Source of the DNA: Limobrevibacterium gyesilva
GTDB lineage: Bacteria; Pseudomonadota; Alphaproteobacteria; Acetobacterales; Acetobacteraceae
NCBI RefSeq assembly: GCF_025989185.1
Contig: NZ_JAPDNT010000001.1
Span: 744,001-808,000, forward strand
Direction of reading: 5' to 3'
Length of the DNA: 64,000 nt
Shown here in pieces: positions 62,587 through 64,000 of the stretch. The notes under the pieces were generated by a model. It was not told the DNA's origin. It searched no databases and saw nothing but the letters and a program-made list of their open reading frames with translations. The translations under genes and the position numbers were made by a program. Numbering within the stretch: the stretch's first letter is position 1; every line of letters begins with the position of its first letter.

Positions 62587-63417
62587 ATGACCGCTGCACC
62601 CCGGCTCACGCTCGCCGCCGCGCTCGGGCTCGCGCTCGCGCTGACCGTGTCGCTCGGCACCGCGCAGGCCGCGTCGCCCTCGTTCGTGAAGAGCGGCTCG
62701 GTCACGCTTTGCACCGACCCGACCTACGCGCCCATGGAGTTCTTCGAGCACGCCGGCGACAAGGAGCCGGTCGGCTTCGACATCGACCTCGCCCGCGCAC
62801 TCGCCAAGCGGTGGGGCGCCCAGCTGCGCATCATCACCATGGACTTCACCGGCCTGCTGCCCGGCGTGCAGGCGCAGCGCTGCGATTTCGTCGTCAGCGG
62901 CACCTTCCTCACCCCCGAGCGGCTGAAGAACTTCGCCGGCGTACCCTATCTGGTTTCGTCCATGGTGCTGATGGCGCCGGCCGGCGCCAAGGGGATCAGC
63001 AAGCCCGAGGACCTGTCCGGCAAGACATTGTCGGTGCAGGCCGGCACGCAGTACGAGAAGCGCGCGCACGCGCTCAGCGACGAGCTGGCGGCCAAGGGCA
63101 TGGCGCCGATCACCATCCAGAGCTATCCCGGCGGGGCGGACGCGATCCAGCAGCTGACCACCGGCCGCGCCGCGGCGGCGATCACCCAGGACACCGAGGC
63201 GGCCTATCGCGCCGTGGCGCAGCCGGGGCAGTTCGAGGTCGCCTATGTCTATCCGGCCACCGACCAGTTCGGCGTCTACTTCGCCAAGAGCGACGCCGAC
63301 GTGAAGCTGGTGCAGGCGGACATCGCCGCCTTGCGGGCGGACGGCACGGTCAAGCAGCTGGCGGCGAAGTGGCACATGCCGGAATCGGACGCCACCGCAC
63401 CGGTAACCAACCCGTAA
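62587..63417 (+). CDS. polar amino-acid ABC transporter binding protein
   Basis: A 276-residue family-3 periplasmic binding protein with a signal peptide (about residues 1-25, ending AQAA). It contains VTLCTDPTYAPMEFFE, PVGFDIDLARALAKRWG, CDFVVSGTFLTPERLK and the C-terminal FAKSDADVKLVQADIAALRADG. Strong GGAGGGA lies before the ATG. It is the first gene of an amino-acid import operon; its permease follows 36 bases later. Confidence 0.88.
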   Translation: MTAAPRLTLAAALGLALALTVSLGTAQAASPSFVKSGSVTLCTDPTYAPMEFFEHAGDKEPVGFDIDLARALAKRWGAQLRIITMDFTGLLPGVQAQRCDFVVSGTFLTPERLKNFAGVPYLVSSMVLMAPAGAKGISKPEDLSGKTLSVQAGTQYEKRAHALSDELAAKGMAPITIQSYPGGADAIQQLTTGRAAAAITQDTEAAYRAVAQPGQFEVAYVYPATDQFGVYFAKSDADVKLVQADIAALRADGTVKQLAAKWHMPESDATAPVTNP

Positions 63418-63453
63418 GCGGCCTGCGGCCGGGTCGGCGCAGGGACAGGCGGG

Positions 63454-64000
63454 ATGCCGTTCGACACGTCACTGTTCCTCGACGCCCTGTTCTCCCGGGC
63501 GTTCTTCGAGGGGGCGCTGGTCACGCTGGCCTTGACCATCGTCTCGCACGCGGTCGGCATCTCGCTCGGCCTGGGGCTGGCGGTGATGGGTGGGGCGCGG
63601 TCGCGCCCCACCCGCGGCTTCGTGACGTTCTATGTGTGGCTGTTTCGCGGCGCCCCGGTGCTGCTGCTGCTGCTGTTCGTCTGGAACGCCCTGCCGCAAC
63701 TCTTCCCCATCTTCCGGCAGGCCTGGTTCTCGCCCTTCCTCGCGGCCTGGCTGGCGCTGAGCCTGAACGAGACGGCCTACCAGGCGGAGATCAGCCGCGC
63801 CTCGCTGCTCTCGGTCGACGCCGGCCAACGCGACGCCGCCGCTGCGCTTGGCCTGTCGCGGCCCAAGGCGTTCTGGCTGGTGGTGCTGCCGCAGGCGCTG
63901 CGCGTGGCCCTGCCCCCGACGGTCAACGAGTTCATCACCTTGCTGAAGACCACGTCGCTGGCCTCGGTGATCTCGCTGCAGGAACTGCTGGCGGTGACCA
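63454..64000 (+). CDS. polar amino-acid ABC transporter permease (partial at window edge)
   Basis: The 5' part of a permease of the His/Glu/Gln type. The reading frame starts MPFDTSLFLDALFSRAFFEG, has early membrane helices (TLALTIVSHAVGISLGLGL, FVTFYVWLFRGAPVLLLLL) and reaches the EAA region (AAALGLSRPKAFWLVVLPQALR) before the window ends. About 182 codons are present with no frame break. AGGGA lies eight bases before the ATG. Confidence 0.9.
   Translation, partial: MPFDTSLFLDALFSRAFFEGALVTLALTIVSHAVGISLGLGLAVMGGARSRPTRGFVTFYVWLFRGAPVLLLLLFVWNALPQLFPIFRQAWFSPFLAAWLALSLNETAYQAEISRASLLSVDAGQRDAAAALGLSRPKAFWLVVLPQALRVALPPTVNEFITLLKTTSLASVISLQELLAVT

Overview
The window is a high-GC stretch of an alphaproteobacterial chromosome, most likely from the Acetobacteraceae/Rhodospirillales. 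Supporting signs are the short HprK-RapZ-EIIA(Man)-HPr-EI regulatory phosphotransferase cluster, the ChvG/ChvI two-component pair beside ATP-type pckA, the mdh-sucCD-sucAB-lpd TCA cluster, a five-gene atpHAGDC operon, and many intergenic hairpins of the kind common in that group. Coding is dense, many genes overlap by ATGA or TGATG, and several starts are GTG or TTG. The placement is inferred from gene content, not from a marker gene.

Layout. 0-3.1 kb: DHA2-type MFS exporter, a hairpin-rich spacer with a ModE-like operator, an orphan modA, and a cupin. 3.1-15.3 kb: regulatory PTS (ptsI, ptsH, EIIA, rapZ, hprK; minus strand), a three-gene insertion (threonine dehydratase-like enzyme, enoyl-CoA hydratase, orphan amino-acid binding protein), then chvG/chvI, a HugZ-like protein and pckA. 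15.3-16.8 kb: hairpin cluster, dnaQ, coaE. 16.9-23.2 kb: a complete sugar or polyol-phosphate ABC importer with two tandem binding proteins, ending in an inositol-monophosphatase-family gene. 23.2-32.6 kb: MFS transporter, DUF1489 protein, a divergent EF-G-like GTPase lacking the catalytic His, an exported metallophosphoesterase with two small membrane proteins, SnoaL-like and 2OG-Fe(II) proteins, and ZapE-type ATPase.

32.8-43.3 kb: TCA core (malate dehydrogenase, succinyl-CoA ligase, 2-oxoglutarate dehydrogenase complex) running straight into pdxA-pdxJ for vitamin B6. 43.3-47.4 kb: an accessory stretch downstream of xerC with small stress-type genes (CsbD, DUF3309, a short basic protein), a class II aldolase and broken genes. 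It is punctuated by two partial copies of the 3' end of a xerC-like recombinase gene, in the same orientation as the full xerC. This is the most unusual structure in the window. 47.4-51.9 kb: xerC, DUF484, transaldolase-type gene, priA. 51.9-59.2 kb: atpHAGDC flanked on both sides by ferritin-like putative diiron proteins. 59.2-64 kb: D-aminoacylase-type amidohydrolase, FkbM methyltransferase, CopC-like protein, and the start of a polar amino-acid ABC operon that runs off the right edge.

Together the genes suggest an aerobic heterotroph in which a sugar-free PTS and ChvG/ChvI probably sense carbon/nitrogen state and envelope or acid stress next to the gluconeogenic gene pckA. I found no CRISPR array, rRNA or tRNA gene, or complete insertion sequence.
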